Shown: positions 62,501-64,000 of the stretch, one piece after another
How positions within the stretch are numbered: position 1 is the first letter of the stretch
Layout: every line of letters starts with the position of its first letter
Source: Cytauxzoon felis
Lineage: Eukaryota; Apicomplexa; Aconoidasida; Piroplasmida; Theileriidae
Length of the DNA stretch: 64,000 bases
Direction of reading: 5' to 3'
NCBI GenBank assembly: GCA_020283715.1
Contig: JAIQCW010000047.1
Location: 1 to 64,000, forward strand
Notes under the pieces: generated by a model
The model's input: the letters and a program-made list of their open reading frames with translations, nothing else
The model's database searches: none
Told to the model about the DNA's origin: nothing
Made by a program: the position numbers and the translations under genes

Positions 62501-62944
62501 AGGTTCCACTTGAGGTCCAGTACTAACTCTACTTGGATCACTACCTTCAACATCGCCACGATCTCCGGGAGTGGCATTACCGTTTACGGGGAGGTAATTA
62601 AAAGAGCTGACGGCAGGACCTCGAGTGGGACGCCTAGTGGAAGACGAGTTGGATTGGACCTCAAGTGGAGAAGAGTTCTCTTCAGGAGTACCTACGGTGG
62701 AGGTAACCTCGGGTGGAACATCGAGTGTGTCTAAATCACTTCTAATGGGTGTTTTATTTTCTTCTACTTTTTCTTCAGCTTCTTCTAGATTGATATTGTT
62801 TGGATTATCCTTTATCAATTCATACGAGTTGGGGTCAAGGACATCTATAGACATTAATCCTTCACCGACGAGATCGAGAGGAAATTCTACACTTTTCCAC
62901 TTAAGACGTGGCTTAGTAGTAGTAGAAGATTTTTTACCCGCCAT
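59587..62944 (-). CDS. DEAD-box RNA helicase, Mak5/DDX24-like, with insertion and a frameshift
   Basis: Ten exons: 62003-62944, 61520-61953, 61300-61479, 61149-61261, 60436-60576, 60242-60399, 60073-60198, 59986-60038, 59651-59836 and 59587-59613, about 786 residues if one base is allowed for. Motifs: Q-region FHPTNIQSLTL, I AETGSGKTLSF (across intron 1), Ia LPTRELAIQV, GG, Ib CTPGRLWDI, II LDEADKFIE, III CSAT, V STDVASRGIDLPDVN and VI FIHRSGRTARF. The C-terminus KLPTSQLHQMLKRKRVDGWM recalls Mak5, a 60S-assembly helicase. Residues about 73-223 are in-frame element sequence, before the helicase core. In exon 2 an A8 run (minus strand, about 61735-61742) breaks the frame by one base between motifs Ia and Ib; an indel error or slippage is likely. 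The exon 7/8 boundary (intron 60039-60072) is less certain. Confidence 0.82.
59837..59985 (-). repeat. Minisatellite in intron 8 of the Mak5-like gene
   Basis: About six imperfect units of 18-24 nt; on the minus strand, variants of TCTTCCTCTATGGAAATT. The array could be read as repeated SMEISS-type peptides, but it ends in CTCTAG just before AGAATTAAATTACC, where the conserved C-terminal reading resumes, so I place it in an intron of 149 nt. Confidence 0.6.
60620..61090. repeat. Composite element array in Mak5-like intron 4
   Basis: Forward C, H unit (60738-60825), A, CCATTGCATGG, reverse B1, G unit (60948-61002), reverse C, D, A. Confidence 0.85.
62275..62725 (-). repeat. Element insertion inside Mak5-like coding sequence (residues about 73-223)
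   Basis: Two D palindromes, B1, D, B2, A, C with the CCGTTTACGG hairpin, D and A units, all in frame with the gene. Confidence 0.9.
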
Positions 62945-63048
62945 TAATTAATGCGATAAAAATATAAAATGATTATAAAAACAATTAATATTCCCCATTC
63001 AAGATTAATCAATATATCTACAAACAGAATTTATATAGTCATACAAAT

Positions 63049-64000
63049 ATGGCTGTTATTATTTTAGATGATAAAAGAGTATTATCCGTTGATGATTTAT
63101 GTCTGTTTGGGATTTTTAAACGCCAAATTACCTTAAAATCTGAAATTTTAAATGGACTCGAATTGAATAATGATATAAAAATTCAAGAATTATTAAATTT
63201 ATGTAAATTAACAAATGAAAATAATATTACAAGAGATTATATAATCCATAGGATGGTATATTTACTCCTTATACAGCAGGCATTGCGGTGGAAGCCTATA
63301 CCAACATCATTGATATTAAGATTAGCTAATAATTTATACATGGGATATACATCATACAAAATCCCATCAGTAAATCACAACCATCTAACAAATTTTGAGA
63401 TTGATGGAATCTTAAAACACGTATCGCTAAAAGATGTAAATTCATCAGAAGATGTTATAATAAATGAACTTGGTATAACTAAACAACAATTGTCAATATT
63501 GAATAATAATAATATCGAGCTATATACTAACTTAGCATTGTTAACGTCTGTCTTAAAATGTTTAATTAATGTATCTGACTGTACATTTGGTCTTACTTTT
63601 GAAGTTTTGTCTACAAATACTAAATGCCTATCGATATCAGAATTGCAAAAGCTACCATTCATATCACAATCACTTAGGAATTTATTATGGTTGACCGAAG
63701 ATAGTAAATTAGTTCCAAAAGAGGTATTTTTAATATCCATTATATGACATTCACATTTTCAGGGTGGCGATGAAGAATTTACATCTCTGATTCCACTATA
63801 TTTAACATCTTCTGCAGATTTGCGTCAATTATTATCGTCGTTGTCAAAAATTATATCGGATATCATAACAAATATATGCACTTCAACATCACCTGATGCC
63901 ATTACGTTTATTGATAAGGTGTTAATGTCTTCAATATCTACTCATGTAAACACACTAGGTGAATGTTTAAAACGTAATATTGATGTTTATATTAAATTGC
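63049..64000 (+). CDS. Unknown helical protein, 5' part
   Basis: Exon 1 is 63049-63723 and exon 2 starts at 63763 and runs past the window end (GGDEEFTSLIPLYLTSSADL). It starts MAVIILDDKRVLSVDDLCLF. The visible 300 residues are helical and leucine-rich with no transmembrane segment (HRMVYLLLIQQALRWKPIPT, LNNNNIELYTNLALLTSVLK), as in alpha-solenoid or complex-subunit proteins. I do not recognise the family. It is divergent from the Mak5-like gene with only 104 nt between starts, suggesting a shared promoter. The intron is 39 nt; no element. Confidence 0.6.

Noticed and set aside
1..64000. CRISPR array
   Set aside because: The repeats are modular, in both directions, irregularly spaced and sit in eukaryotic introns and genes; there are no regular spacers or cas genes.
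1..64000. tRNA or rRNA genes, telomeric repeats, transposase or reverse transcriptase genes
   Set aside because: None could be recognised by eye in either strand; a covariance or profile search would be needed to be sure about tRNAs.

Overview
The window is nuclear DNA of a piroplasm (Theileria/Babesia group, Apicomplexa). The evidence is AT-rich DNA with dense genes and 35-60 nt GT-AG introns, a perforin-like protein with an apicomplexan MACPF domain, a MORN1 homologue, a seryl-tRNA synthetase with a secretory leader of apicoplast type, and a membrane protein family with repeated ectodomains like those seen in Theileria. Species is not claimed; a Theileria sensu lato lineage fits best.

Layout. 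1-558: last exons of prolyl-tRNA synthetase (+). 1671-2783: hydrophobic membrane protein (-). 4120-8774: ten-exon perforin-like protein (+). 9134-9972 SRP19, 10045-11414 a TMEM205-like protein and 11398-13863 seryl-tRNA synthetase (all -). 14076-16016 Mpp10 (+). 16375-16950 unknown (-). 17791-19660 MORN1-like (+). 20291-23017 membrane protein with repeated ectodomain (-). 24957-30035 a 1692-residue ARID/AT-hook protein (-). 31298-32746 UAS/UBX protein (+). 33025-37983 XPD helicase (+), with a cysteine-rich coding fragment inside its fourth intron. 38052-39913 broken copy of the repeated-ectodomain membrane gene (-). 40077-40855 two overlapping genes, one uS2m-like (-). 41613-43736 coiled-coil protein (+). 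44544-46698 gamma-tubulin complex component (+), meeting beta-MPP (46695-49682, -) at overlapping stop codons. 49872-51347 C1D and two small ORFs (+). 51784-53844 unknown (-). 54601-56457 CLK/LAMMER kinase (+), meeting mS29 (56454-58630, -) at overlapping stop codons. 58645-59367 FSH1 hydrolase (-). 59587-62944 Mak5/DDX24-like DEAD-box helicase (-). 63049-64000 start of an unknown gene (+). Most are housekeeping genes of RNA, ribosome, organelle and cytoskeleton biology.

The striking feature is a GC-richer modular repeat that occurs in more than 40 clusters. Module names used below: A, an 11-mer boundary CCTCAGGTGGA and close variants; B, about 45 nt around GCTGATCTCAGGGAAGCGG (B1), GCGATCTACGGGAGCTGG (B2) or ACGATCTCAGGGAGTTTG (B3); C, about 50 nt around ACTCCCGGAGATCGTGGC, holding a 4-2-4 hairpin; D, swappable 10-13 nt imperfect palindromes; E, tandem CTTCCGGGT-type units; F, a unit of about 250 nt; G, a unit with CCATCATTCCCATGATGG; H, a GTGTTTTTTATC-containing unit. 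'Sense' means the direction in which C can be read as KATPGDRG and B as ADLREAEGE.

The element sits in intergenic DNA and in every mapped intron longer than 290 nt, in either direction. It also sits inside the coding sequence of four genes (SerRS, Mpp10, the ARID protein, Mak5-like), always in the same direction and the same reading frame. The behaviour recalls the Rickettsia palindromic elements, here in a eukaryote. Two antigen-like gene fragments (35107-36152 and 38052-39913) are bounded by element modules, so the elements may also mark sites of gene-fragment movement. Exon coordinates given here were derived by hand from GT-AG sites and frame continuity.
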